A DNA stretch of 64,000 bases, taken from NCBI RefSeq assembly GCF_020829665.1, contig NZ_JAIVFT010000001.1, forward strand, positions 496,001 to 560,000, in the 5' to 3' direction. This DNA comes from Nostoc sp. CHAB 5824. Its GTDB lineage: Bacteria; Cyanobacteriota; Cyanobacteriia; Cyanobacteriales; Nostocaceae. This document shows, piece after piece, positions 24,894-33,700 of the stretch. Position 1 is the stretch's first letter; each line of letters starts with the position of its first letter. The notes beneath the pieces were generated by a model. It saw nothing but the letters and a program-made list of their open reading frames with translations. It was not told the origin of the DNA and did no database searches. The translations under genes were made by a program, and so were the position numbers.

Positions 24894-24986
24894 TTATTGA
24901 GAATTGATAAATTTTAAACCGAATAAGAGACCCGCTACACTTCCTGCAACAGAAATTTCTCCCTGAATAATTTTATCTAAAACTGA
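24894..24986 (-). pseudogene. Cut-off C-terminal tail of the Nudix gene
   Basis: After the TAA at 24987-24989 the same frame continues for 30 sense codons, SVLDKIIQGEISVAGSVAGL then LFGLKFINSQ, and ends at TAA (24894). The segment is typical of the C-terminal helix of ADP-ribose pyrophosphatases. A single GAA/CAA to TAA type change would explain the break. Confidence 0.8.
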
Positions 24987-25448
24987 TTATACAGGAATTA
25001 ATACAACTTCAATTTCTTCTGTAATATCTAATTGTTGCTCTACAATTTTGCTCACATTCTCTGCTAAAAATAAATGTATTTGATTGGTATCTTTACTCGG
25101 CTTATCGTATAAAGTTCCGATTTTTCTAACTTCTTGGGGAATATAACCAGTTTCTTCTCTTAGTTCTCTAATTGCTGCTATTTCTGCACTCTCTTTTGTA
25201 GGATCGAAATTCCCTGCTGGCAGTTCTAAGAAAAATTCACCTACCGCATGTCTGTATTGCCGGACAAAAATTATCTCTTTATTACTAGTAATAGGTAAAA
25301 CCATAGCAACGTCAGGCTTAATACTGACAAAATAATCATCTATAATTTTACCATTTGGTAATTCTATTTCATCTTGCCTCACCTGACACCAAGGATGAGC
25401 TAAAACCATTTTAGATTTCAAAATTTTCCACTTTTTTAAGTTGTTCAT
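24987..25448 (-). CDS. Nudix hydrolase, ADP-ribose pyrophosphatase-like, truncated by in-frame stop
   Basis: 153 aa as read. The Nudix box spans GNFDPTKESAEIAAIRELRE followed by ETGY (about residues 80-103), preceded by the ADPRase-type FVRQYRHAVGEFFLELPAG. These enzymes cleave ADP-ribose or related nucleotide sugars. The frame stops after EEIEVVLIPV at TAA, but continues in frame for 30 more codons of family-like sequence, so the ancestral protein was about 184 aa. The catalytic core is complete and could retain activity; the lost helix normally helps the dimer form. Confidence 0.85.
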   Translation of the reverse strand: MNNLKKWKILKSKMVLAHPWCQVRQDEIELPNGKIIDDYFVSIKPDVAMVLPITSNKEIIFVRQYRHAVGEFFLELPAGNFDPTKESAEIAAIRELREETGYIPQEVRKIGTLYDKPSKDTNQIHLFLAENVSKIVEQQLDITEEIEVVLIPV

Positions 25449-25587
25449 AGACCAAGTAATAAATAAAATTGTCTATAAAAACTTTAGCGATTAAGCAATG
25501 AATGTAAAAAAGTATAACAGATGCATCCGATAATCTAAACTTTGAACTTACACTGGCTTGTGCTTTAACATAATATGCATAACAAAT

Positions 25588-26640
25588 ATGCAAATAAATG
25601 TAAATTTATTTACAGTAAACAAGAGATTCCCGCTGACTATTAGTCGGGGTACAACGGCACAGACAACGAATATCTGGGTGAGAATTTCACATGATGAGAT
25701 CGAAGGCTGGGGGGAAGCATCGCCATTTGGTGTGGGTAATCATCGGCAATCAACTGATACGATCAAAGATGCTTTAGAACAAGTTGTGCCACTTTTACAA
25801 GCATTCAGTCCCTTACAACGTCAGCAAATTGAGCAAGTTTTAACACAAAACCAAGTTCCTTCTGCTGCGAGAGCAGCTTTGGATATGGCAATGCACGACT
25901 GGCTGGGCAAGCATATAGGATTACCCTTGTGGCAAATTTGGGGACTCGATCGCAACACCATAGTCCCGACTTCTGTCACAATTGGGATTAATTCGCCTGA
26001 AGGAGCCAGAGCCAGAGCGCGAGACTGGTTACAATTTACTGATGTTCGTCTTTTTAAGGTGAAGTTAGGTAGTCCAGATGGCATAGATGCAGATAAAAAA
26101 ATGCTATTAGCAGTGCGAGAAGAAGCACCATTACTAGAATTTTTCGTTGATGCCAACGGGGGTTGGAGTTTAGAAGATGCGATCGCCATGTGCAATTGGC
26201 TGGCTGATTTAGGTATAAAGTATGTAGAGCAGCCATTGCCACGGGGGCAGGAAAAAAGTTTAGTAAAACTCAAAGAACGCTCTCCCCTGCCCATCTTTGT
26301 AGATGAAAGTTGTTTCACAAGCTCCGATATTCCCCATTTGGCAAACTACGTGAATGGTATTAATATCAAACTGATGAAATCAGGGGGACTAACCGAGGCA
26401 ATGCGAATGGTACATACAGCGCGAGCATATCGGTTGCAAGTAATGTTCGGTTGCTATTCTGACAGTTCGCTAGCTAATACAGCAGCATTACAGCTAGCGC
26501 CACTAGCTGATTATCTAGATTTAGACAGTCACCTCAACTTAATCGATGATCCCTTTACAGGTGCATTGCTAAAAGAAGGGAGAGTTTTGCCAAACGATTT
26601 ACCAGGTTTGGGGGTACAACACAGTGCGTCTATCACTTAA
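25588..26640 (+). CDS. dgcA: Enolase-superfamily dipeptide epimerase / N-acetyl-D-glutamate racemase-like (DgcA-like)
   Basis: 350 aa from ATG at 25588; an upstream TTG at 25558 gives an unlikely extension. Muconate lactonizing enzyme fold: KVKLGSPDG with the first catalytic Lys, metal ligands in FVDANGGW, KYVEQPLP and PIFVDESC, and the second catalytic Lys in INIKLMKSGG. The C-terminal MFGCYSDSS matches L-Ala-D/L-Glu epimerases. The next gene, overlapping by 17 bp, is a DUF1611 protein. In marine Proteobacteria and haloarchaea this same pairing (DgcA-DgcN) converts D-Glu via N-acetyl-D-Glu to N-acetyl-L-Glu. Muropeptide epimerase remains the alternative. Confidence 0.85.
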   Translation: MQINVNLFTVNKRFPLTISRGTTAQTTNIWVRISHDEIEGWGEASPFGVGNHRQSTDTIKDALEQVVPLLQAFSPLQRQQIEQVLTQNQVPSAARAALDMAMHDWLGKHIGLPLWQIWGLDRNTIVPTSVTIGINSPEGARARARDWLQFTDVRLFKVKLGSPDGIDADKKMLLAVREEAPLLEFFVDANGGWSLEDAIAMCNWLADLGIKYVEQPLPRGQEKSLVKLKERSPLPIFVDESCFTSSDIPHLANYVNGINIKLMKSGGLTEAMRMVHTARAYRLQVMFGCYSDSSLANTAALQLAPLADYLDLDSHLNLIDDPFTGALLKEGRVLPNDLPGLGVQHSASIT

Positions 26641-27670
26641 TCAACGAGTAGCTATCTTGCTGCATGAAGGAACTACTGGAACTCAAGGCAAAACGGGGTT
26701 ATCAATTTTACGCTATAGTGAAGCTCCAATCGTAGCTGTAATCGATCGCGAGTGTACTGGCAAATCCCTACCAGAATTAACAGGTATCAAGCGTGATGTG
26801 CCCATTGTGGCATCGGTAGCCGCAGCCCTAGAGTACAAACCGGAAGTTTTGGTAATTGGCATTGCCCCAGGAGGTGGTGCTGTACCAGATGATTACTGGA
26901 TGGAAATTAAAGACGCTCTAGAAGCTGGAATGTCTCTGGTAAATGGTTTACATACACCAATGGCAAGTATCCCAGAGTTAAATGCAGTACTCAAACCAGG
27001 GCAACTAATTTGGGATGTACGCAAAGAGCCGTCTAATATAAGTGTTGCTAGTGGAATGGCACGTACCCTCCCTTGTCGGCGGATATTGACAGTCGGAACC
27101 GACATGGCGATCGGTAAAATGTCAACTAGCCTAGAGTTACATTGGGCATCAAAACTGCGGGGCTGGCGCTCTAAATTCCTGGCCACAGGTCAAACTGGGA
27201 TAATGTTAGAAGGGGATGGTGTGGCTTTAGATGCCGTGCGGGTAGACTTTGCTGCTGGTGCTGTAGAACAGATAGTCATGCGCTATGGCAAAAACTACGA
27301 CATCCTGCACATTGAAGGACAAGGTTCACTGCTACATCCAGGTTCAACAGCAACCCTACCCCTAATCCGTGGTTCGCAACCAACTCAACTGGTGTTAGTA
27401 CATCGGGCGGGACAAACTCATAACCGCAATAATCCTCATGTACCAATTCCATCTTTACCAGAAGTAATCCGGCTTTATGAAACTGTCGCTAGTGCTGGTG
27501 GTGCTTTTGGAAGTGTTCCTGTAGTGGGTATAGCGCTGAACACAGCCCATCTAGATGAGTCTGCGGCTGAGGATGCGATCGCTCAAACAATAGCAGAAAC
27601 TGGGCTACCTTGCACAGATGTAGTCCGCTTTGACGCCAATGTGCTATTGGACGCGGTGATGAAGAATTAA
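26624..27670 (+). CDS. dgcN: DUF1611 protein, D-glutamate N-acetyltransferase-like (DgcN-like)
   Basis: 348 aa from GTG at 26624, inside the end of the epimerase gene. N-terminal Rossmann-like part: LLHEGTTGTQGKTGLSILRY, AVIDRECTGK, and GIAPGGGAVPDDYWMEIKDA. C-terminal part: a P-loop-like VGTDMAIGKMSTSLEL with TGQTGIM, and the HIEGQGSLLHPGS motif. This is the full DUF1611 layout. Characterised DgcN proteins acetylate D-glutamate; the tight translational coupling with the epimerase supports a joint D-amino-acid or peptidoglycan-recycling role. The activity is inferred. Confidence 0.82.
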   Translation: MRLSLNQRVAILLHEGTTGTQGKTGLSILRYSEAPIVAVIDRECTGKSLPELTGIKRDVPIVASVAAALEYKPEVLVIGIAPGGGAVPDDYWMEIKDALEAGMSLVNGLHTPMASIPELNAVLKPGQLIWDVRKEPSNISVASGMARTLPCRRILTVGTDMAIGKMSTSLELHWASKLRGWRSKFLATGQTGIMLEGDGVALDAVRVDFAAGAVEQIVMRYGKNYDILHIEGQGSLLHPGSTATLPLIRGSQPTQLVLVHRAGQTHNRNNPHVPIPSLPEVIRLYETVASAGGAFGSVPVVGIALNTAHLDESAAEDAIAQTIAETGLPCTDVVRFDANVLLDAVMKN

Positions 27671-27933
27671 ATGTAGATTTATACTTCATCTAAAAATGAT
27701 TGCAACAGATAAAGCGCTAAATGCGATTACTAGTAGAGACGCGAAATCGTTACGCTAACGTATTTCTACTCTTTTATCCCATTTTAGATTTTGCGATTTA
27801 AAAAATTGTGTCAAGGCATAGCGGTGAGCCAACAGATATGCCGCTTTCGGCGGCTGGGGCAGCTTCGCCTCAATCCCCTATGCCTGATAAGTAACTTTTA
27901 TTAAAATCATCAGCCTTTTTTTGTCAAGTCCTA

Positions 27934-27962
27934 TTGACGTTTTGTAACAATATTGTTAAATT
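27934..27962 (+). promoter_or_regulatory. Promoter with internal palindrome upstream of psb34
   Basis: TTGACG (27934-27939), 17-bp spacer and TAAATT (27957-27962). The spacer contains the perfect palindrome AACAATATTGTT (27946-27957), a possible operator. The remaining gap from 27671 holds a 72-bp element bounded by AGGCATAG (27814) and CTATGCCT (27878) with an inner GCCG/CGGC hairpin, and no gene. Confidence 0.45.
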
Positions 27963-27997
27963 TAGTTACATAAGTAAACAAAAAAAGAGAAAAAACT

Positions 27998-28168
27998 ATG
28001 TACACCACTGTAAATGAAGACGGCATTATCAATAACTACGCAGCTGAACCCAAGATGTACTACGCCGAGTACCCGGCAATTTGGGAACAACGTAAATACG
28101 TTTTACAAAGTCTTTTTGCGACTTTAATTGTCACAACTTTAGTTTTGGTTGGTTTTAGCGTTAGCTAA
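27998..28168 (+). CDS. psb34: Psb34 / ssl1498-family light-harvesting-like protein
   Basis: 56 aa, too short for usual ORF cut-offs: MYTTVNEDGIINNYAAEPKM, then YYAEYPAIWEQRKYVLQSLF and ATLIVTTLVLVGFSVS. The N-terminal MYTTVNExGxxNNYAxEP and YYAEYP motifs are the signature of the HLIP-like ssl1498 family, one membrane helix (about 38-55). In Synechocystis and Thermosynechococcus the family member Psb34 binds CP47-containing PSII assembly intermediates in the thylakoid. A sigma70-type promoter and a strong terminator frame it as a single-gene transcript. Confidence 0.93.
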   Translation: MYTTVNEDGIINNYAAEPKMYYAEYPAIWEQRKYVLQSLFATLIVTTLVLVGFSVS

Positions 28169-28224
28169 GGTTTTTCGATTTCGGTATCGCTGTATCTCAT
28201 TGTCATTCGTACCTCTCTCTCTTA

Positions 28225-28251
28225 CCTCGGTTAGTTTCGCCGGGGTTTTTT
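28225..28251 (+). terminator. Rho-independent terminator after psb34
   Basis: Stem CCTCGG / CCGGGG (one T-G pair) around TTAGTTTCG, followed directly by TTTTTTG. Located 57 bp after the psb34 stop. Confidence 0.8.
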
Positions 28252-28369
28252 GTGTTTTACACATGTGCGTTAGCTTTGCCTGCTCTAGGCATCGCATCTC
28301 AAACGGCGACGTTGTAATATAACTGCGATCGCCCATAAAATAAAGACAAATCAATAAAAAGGGGTGTTT

Positions 28370-29095
28370 ATGACAACCCAACTTGGTGAAGCTAAATCTT
28401 CAACAAAACTGATAATATCTTGGGAAGCCTTGCCGGCAGATTGTCAGTTAGAGGATGAACCAGTGGAAAATACAGGTCAGCCACTATTAGCTGGTGCTTT
28501 GCGCGAAAGCCTTGAGATAAGTGGTTTCATCCAACCCCAGATGTTAATCGCCTCGAATTTTGGACTTTGTGCGACGATAAACGGTCAGTTTGTGGCAAAA
28601 GCACCTGACTGGGTTTATATTCCAGTGGTGAATGAAGTTTTAGGAGAACGCAAAAGCTACACACCCAATTTAGAAGGTGATATTCCGGCGGTGGTGATGG
28701 AATTTCTATCTGACACTGAGGGTGGAGAGTACTCTTTTAAGCGAATCTATCCACCAGGAAAATGGTTTTTTTACGAGCAGATTCTTCAAGTCCCAATTTA
28801 CGTAATTTTTGACCCAAATGGCGGTTTGTTAGAATTCTATCAACTGGAAAACAGGCGCTACGAGTTGCAGCAACCTGATGAAAATGGTCGTCATTGGATT
28901 GATTCAATGGGTTTATTTCTGGGAACTTGGCAAGGGACAAAAGAAGCCAGAACGGGTTACTGGTTGCGCTGGTGGGATGAGGCAGGTAATTTGTTACCTT
29001 GGGCAGTAGAACAAATTGAACAGGAACGTCAGCAAAAAGAACGGCTAATTGCCTATTTACAATCTCAAGGTATCGATCCAAATAATTTGCATTAG
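28370..29095 (+). CDS. Uma2-family (DUF820) putative endonuclease
   Basis: 241 aa from ATG at 28370, with AAAAAGGGG upstream; a GTG at 28364 is the other option. The Uma2/DUF820 fold of PD-(D/E)XK nucleases is seen in KAPDWVYIP (near residue 75), PAVVMEFLSD (near 108) and WFFYEQILQVPIYVIFDP (near 131), then YELQQPDENGRHWI and a C-terminal coiled coil EQIEQERQQKERLIAYLQSQ. This is a greatly expanded family in cyanobacteria with poorly known roles. Cytoplasmic. Confidence 0.88.
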   Translation: MTTQLGEAKSSTKLIISWEALPADCQLEDEPVENTGQPLLAGALRESLEISGFIQPQMLIASNFGLCATINGQFVAKAPDWVYIPVVNEVLGERKSYTPNLEGDIPAVVMEFLSDTEGGEYSFKRIYPPGKWFFYEQILQVPIYVIFDPNGGLLEFYQLENRRYELQQPDENGRHWIDSMGLFLGTWQGTKEARTGYWLRWWDEAGNLLPWAVEQIEQERQQKERLIAYLQSQGIDPNNLH

Positions 29096-29300
29096 AAAAC
29101 CTCATTACCCGTAGCAGCTACAATCGTTACGCATACTGAAAAAATGGGGCATCATGTATAAATTCAAGCACGAGTGAGGAAGCTACTCAAAGAGAAAAAA
29201 GCAAGAGAGGAAAAAAATAGTATTTTTGATGAATCAAAATGGAGAATTATTCGTCACTTAAACTATCAATTCCCTACCTATTTCTACTGGAGGATGATTT

Positions 29301-30089
29301 ATGCCATCACAACTGCTTCGATTGATATCTTTGGGCAGTCTTGGCTTATCTTTGTGTCTAGGCAATTCCGTAGCAATGGCGCAATATGACTCTACTGGCG
29401 ATGGCGATGGCAGTGGCGTTGTCGTACCAACAGTACCATCAGGCGACTCATCAGTACCAATAGACACATCAACAGGTATACCACCTTCACCCTCGGTTGA
29501 CGGTACAACTCGATTTACCTGTCAGACTTACAATGGTCAGTACACTGTTATGTATCAGCCACAAAGTCAACCAGGACAATTCTTTCCTTGGGCGGCGCCC
29601 GCGGCTTTGGGCGGTGGTTGGGACGCACAAAGGCGTTGTGCAGCAATTGCCAGTCGTTTAGAACTTTATCGCCCAGATGGCTTACAAGAACTTCAGACAT
29701 CCGTAGAAAATAACGAAAATATTGTCTGCGTCACAACTGAGGCTAATCCAACCTGTAGAATTGTGCTGACAGTACCGCCTGGGAAAGACCCCTCTTTTAT
29801 CCGCAATAGTATTTTTCAGAACTTGACTACTGCTGACAACGGACAGCAGACTATAGCCGTTAACACTTATGGCGATCGCAGTAGTGGAGGGAACGAATTA
29901 TATAATTTAGGACGCACACTTCTAGGCAGTGGCAATAATCGGGTTAGTTCATATAGAGGTGGGATTAATCTAAAACCCTTCCTCGATCGCAAAGATGGCG
30001 GTACCGGAAACAATTTGCGTCGGGGAATAGCAATTCGTCGTCAGTCTCAGCCTAACGGTGCTCGTCTCAATCCCAGTAAATTCAAATAA
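29301..30089 (+). CDS. COP23-domain exported protein
   Basis: 262 aa. ATG preceded by GGAGG at 8 bp. A signal peptide is clear (LLRLISLGSLGLSLCLGNSV, then AMAQY, cleavage near 27). A Gly/Ser/Pro/Asp linker precedes a COP23 (circadian oscillating protein) domain at about 68-215: RFTCQTYNGQYTVMY, PAALGGGWDAQRRCAAIASR, and VCVTTEANPTCRIVLTVPPG. Four Cys could form two disulfides outside the cytoplasm. COP23 was first described in Cyanothece as a rhythmically abundant membrane-associated protein; the biochemical role is unknown. A terminator follows. Confidence 0.85.
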   Translation: MPSQLLRLISLGSLGLSLCLGNSVAMAQYDSTGDGDGSGVVVPTVPSGDSSVPIDTSTGIPPSPSVDGTTRFTCQTYNGQYTVMYQPQSQPGQFFPWAAPAALGGGWDAQRRCAAIASRLELYRPDGLQELQTSVENNENIVCVTTEANPTCRIVLTVPPGKDPSFIRNSIFQNLTTADNGQQTIAVNTYGDRSSGGNELYNLGRTLLGSGNNRVSSYRGGINLKPFLDRKDGGTGNNLRRGIAIRRQSQPNGARLNPSKFK

Positions 30090-30139
30090 TCAATAGTGAT
30101 CTTTAATTGCAAAAAAAAATATCCAACTACTGATTGTGG

Positions 30140-30164
30140 GGCGGGCATCTTGTCCGCCTTTTTT
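30140..30164 (+). terminator. Rho-independent terminator after COP23 gene
   Basis: Stem GGCGG / CCGCC separated by nine bases and followed by six T, 51 bp after the COP23 stop codon. Confidence 0.75.
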
Positions 30165-30288
30165 ATGACGCTTTGAAGTTCTGTTCGCCTTTGAGGTTAG
30201 CACAGCCATTACCAAAAGGAGTATTGGTGAACCCTTCAGGTAGCCGACAGTCAAAAAAATTTAGCGCATCCTTATAAATAAAGAAATG
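30163..30288 (-). pseudogene. Possible C-terminal gene remnant
   Basis: A 41-codon frame without a start codon reads HFFIYKDALNFFDCRLPEGF and continues TNTPFGNGCANLKGEQNFKA-S, then TAA. The Phe, Asn, Gly and paired Cys content looks like genuine protein (a small secreted or disulfide protein end) and not random translation. A stop precedes the first codon. The rest of the gap, 30289-30725, is AT-rich and holds no gene I recognise. Confidence 0.3.
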
Positions 30289-30725
30289 CTATCAGTACCA
30301 AATATTTGTTTTTTTAACCTGTTGCTAGCGGTTTCTTAATATTACTGAGATAGTTTGAGGTTGCTAAATAAAAATTAATCCTGATAAAGTGTGCAGCTGT
30401 CTGTCTTCTAGTGCATAGCTGAGTTTTTCATATTGATCTTGCGATCGCTGGAGGCATTAGTTTAGCTCACCTGGCTGTAAAGTTGATCTTTGCAGTTAAC
30501 CTTTTTTACTGGCAATCGAAATGACATTTACATTTCAAAGTATCCGCGGTGCGAAATTTTGATTCATAGAATTTACATTTATACCTAATTTAAATTATTC
30601 AGGAAACCGTGTAGACGTCTTGTCGTTAGACATCACACCCTCAACTCTTCTTTGAATGTCTCCACGGTGAGGCGCTTCAAGTTAAATTTACCACTCAAAG
30701 ATTTATAAGTAGACAAACACTATTT

Positions 30726-33700
30726 ATGGCATCGACAATTCTTACTCCTGGCGATATAGCACTTATTGGTTACATTACTAACAATAGCCCTGATTCCTTC
30801 TCTTTTGTTAACCTAGTGTCTATTGGCTCAGGTACAGTGATTTACTTCACTGATAACGGCTGGACTGGTACTGGTTTCAGAGGAGTGACTAGCAGTGATG
30901 CTGATGGTAATGAGAACTTAATCAAATTAACTGCTAATGTTGATATTCCTGCGGGTACTGCGATCCTCAGCACTGATATATCCTCAGCTAATTTCACTTG
31001 GGCTAAATCGGGATCTGTTGTTTCAGGTGCATCAGGTAGTTATGCGGATCTATCTTTTGCCCAAGGTACTGGCCTATCTGGCGGCGATCAAATTACGGCT
31101 GTGCAATCTACAGGTACAAGCCCGTTACTATCAGGTTTTACAGCCATCTCTCAAATTGATTACACTGGTGCATTTGAAGATGCCACGAGTTCAAACACTG
31201 GTAATATAACGCCAGGATTATCTCAGGCTAGTAACACAGCTGTTCTGTTCGGCAACTTAGCGACTTACGCCGCGTTTAATCTCAACACACTCAGTAGTGG
31301 GACAAAGGCTGAATGGCTAGCGGCAATTAATAATGCAGCAAACTGGACATTTGGCAGTGAGGCTATTTTACCGACTGGTAGTATTACCGTTTCTGGCGGT
31401 GCAGCCTTACAACCAGACCTTACCATTAACTTGGCTGACTCTCCCGATCCGGTAATTGTTGGCAACCCACTTACCTACACTCTCACCGTAAGCAACAGTG
31501 GTACTGCTAATGCCAGCGGCATTTCAGTACAATACACCTTGCCTAGTGGGGTAACCTTTAACGGTACAACCGTTGCCAATGGCTTTACTGCTAGCCTATC
31601 TGGTGGTGTCGTCACTTTTTCTGGTGGCAGTATTAATGCTGCCACTAATGCTACCTTGACTGTTAGCGTCATCCCTAATTCCACAGGGACTCTCACCAGT
31701 GGCACAGCAATTGTAGACCCCAACAACACCATTGCTGAGAGCGACGAAACCAACAATACTGCTGCTGCAATTACTACCACGATTAATAATGTAGTGGTGG
31801 GACAAGCACCGACTATTCAACTAGATACAGCTAACACCACAGACCTTTTAGATGGTAACGGTGCTTTGTCCACCACAGGAGTGGGGGCAATCAGCGGCGT
31901 TATCGGTAACGCCAACGATCCGGCAAAAACGCAGGGTCTGAACTTTATCATTGCTGACGCTGATACCCCTGTAGAAAATTTAACCGTTACAGTTACTAGT
32001 AGTAATGCAGCAGTCGTTTCTAACGCAAACTTAACGCTAGCTGGCTCTGGTATAAACCGCAATCTGAAAATCAATCCTGTAGGCGTTGGTAGTGCCAATA
32101 TTACAGTGACGGTAAGTGATGGGGGCAGTAGTGCTAATTATGCGATCGCCTATGCAGCCTCGGCAAATAATGGTACTGCCACAACTCAATTTTTAACGGG
32201 TACAAGCGATGCTTCTACAGCCATTCCTGTCAGTGGTACATTTTTCTTAGAAGCCGATGATGAAAATCAAGTCTTGCGCCTCTACGATTACAGCAAGTCG
32301 GGACTCCCTGTAACTGGCTTTGACTTCACAAATTCTCTAGGACTGACCCAGACTGACGGTTCTGGCGTGCTACGAGAAGTGGACATCGAAGCTTCTACAA
32401 AGGTGGGCAATCGCATTTTTTGGTTGGGGTCACAAAGCAATAGCGATGACGGGAAATCTCGCCCTAACCGCGATCGCGTTTTCGCCACGGATATTACTGG
32501 TACGGGAGCATCCACCACACTCAGCTATGGGGGACGTTACAACTTTTTAAAGGAAGACATCATTAACTGGGATGTCAATAACGGTCACGGCAAGGGAGCC
32601 AATTTCTACGGCTTGGCTGCTAGTGCTGCAACTGATGTCGCGTCAAAGCAAACGAATGGCTACAATATTGAGGGCTTGGAAATCGCCCCCAACAATACCA
32701 CAGCTTATATTGCTTTTCGCGCACCCCAAGTTCCCCCGTCAGGACGAGCTAACGCGCTCATCGTTCAGGTTACCAACTTCGCAAGTCTGATATCAGCTAG
32801 CAGTGGTGGTACACAAGGCTCGGCTCAGTTTGGCGATCCCATCGAATTGGATTTAGGCGGTCGGGGCATTCGGGAAATTCGCAAGAATGCTAATAACCAG
32901 TATGTCATTATTGCTGGCCCAGCAGGAGACGCAGGAGCAGCCCCTAACGATTTTTGCCTCTACACTTGGGATGGCAATCCCAACAGCGCCCCGCAATTGC
33001 GTGCCGCCACTTTTCCTGCTAGCTTCAACCCTGAAGGAATTATCAGTATCCCTGACAACTTAACGAATTCTGCCCAAATTCAATTCATCAGCGATGATGG
33101 GAATACCATTCTCTACAATGATGGGACATCTGCCAAAGACCTCTCAGAAAACAATTTCAAAAAGTTTCGCACCGATAGCATTACACTGGGCGCTGTAGTC
33201 CTCACGCCTCAGATTCACGACATTCAGGGTGCATCCCACATCTCACCGTTAAATGGACAAAATGTAGCTGATGTACCAGGAATTGTCACCGCACTGAAAT
33301 CTAATGGTTTCTACATCCAAGACTCCAACCCAGACAGCGACGATCGCACTTCCGAAGGCATTTTTATCTTCACTTCATCAGCGCCAACTGTGCAAGTAGG
33401 TGACTCAGTACAAGTCAGCGGTACGGTAACAGAGTTCCGTCCTGGTGGTACTGGTGGTACTAACAACCTGACAATTACGGAAATTACTAGCCCCACCATT
33501 GTTAAACTCTCTACTGACAACGTTTTACCATCTGCAACCATTCTCGGCAATGATGGACGTGCTATTCCCAACACGGTGATTGAAAATGATGCTAACAACG
33601 TAGAAACCAACGGCATCTTTGACCCTGCCCAGGATGGCATTGATTTCTATGAAAGTTTGGAAGGAATGGTAGTTCAGGTAAATAATCCTGTAGCAACCAG

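Noticed and set aside
29174..29389. 71-aa frame before the COP23 gene
   Set aside because: Overlaps the COP23 signal peptide in another frame; the COP23 start has a strong GGAGG site, and this frame has no family look.
30496..30726. PHO box upstream of the RTX nuclease
   Set aside because: Only a single TTAACCT is present near 30497; three spaced 8-bp repeats are not seen here or upstream of 35951 or 42189.
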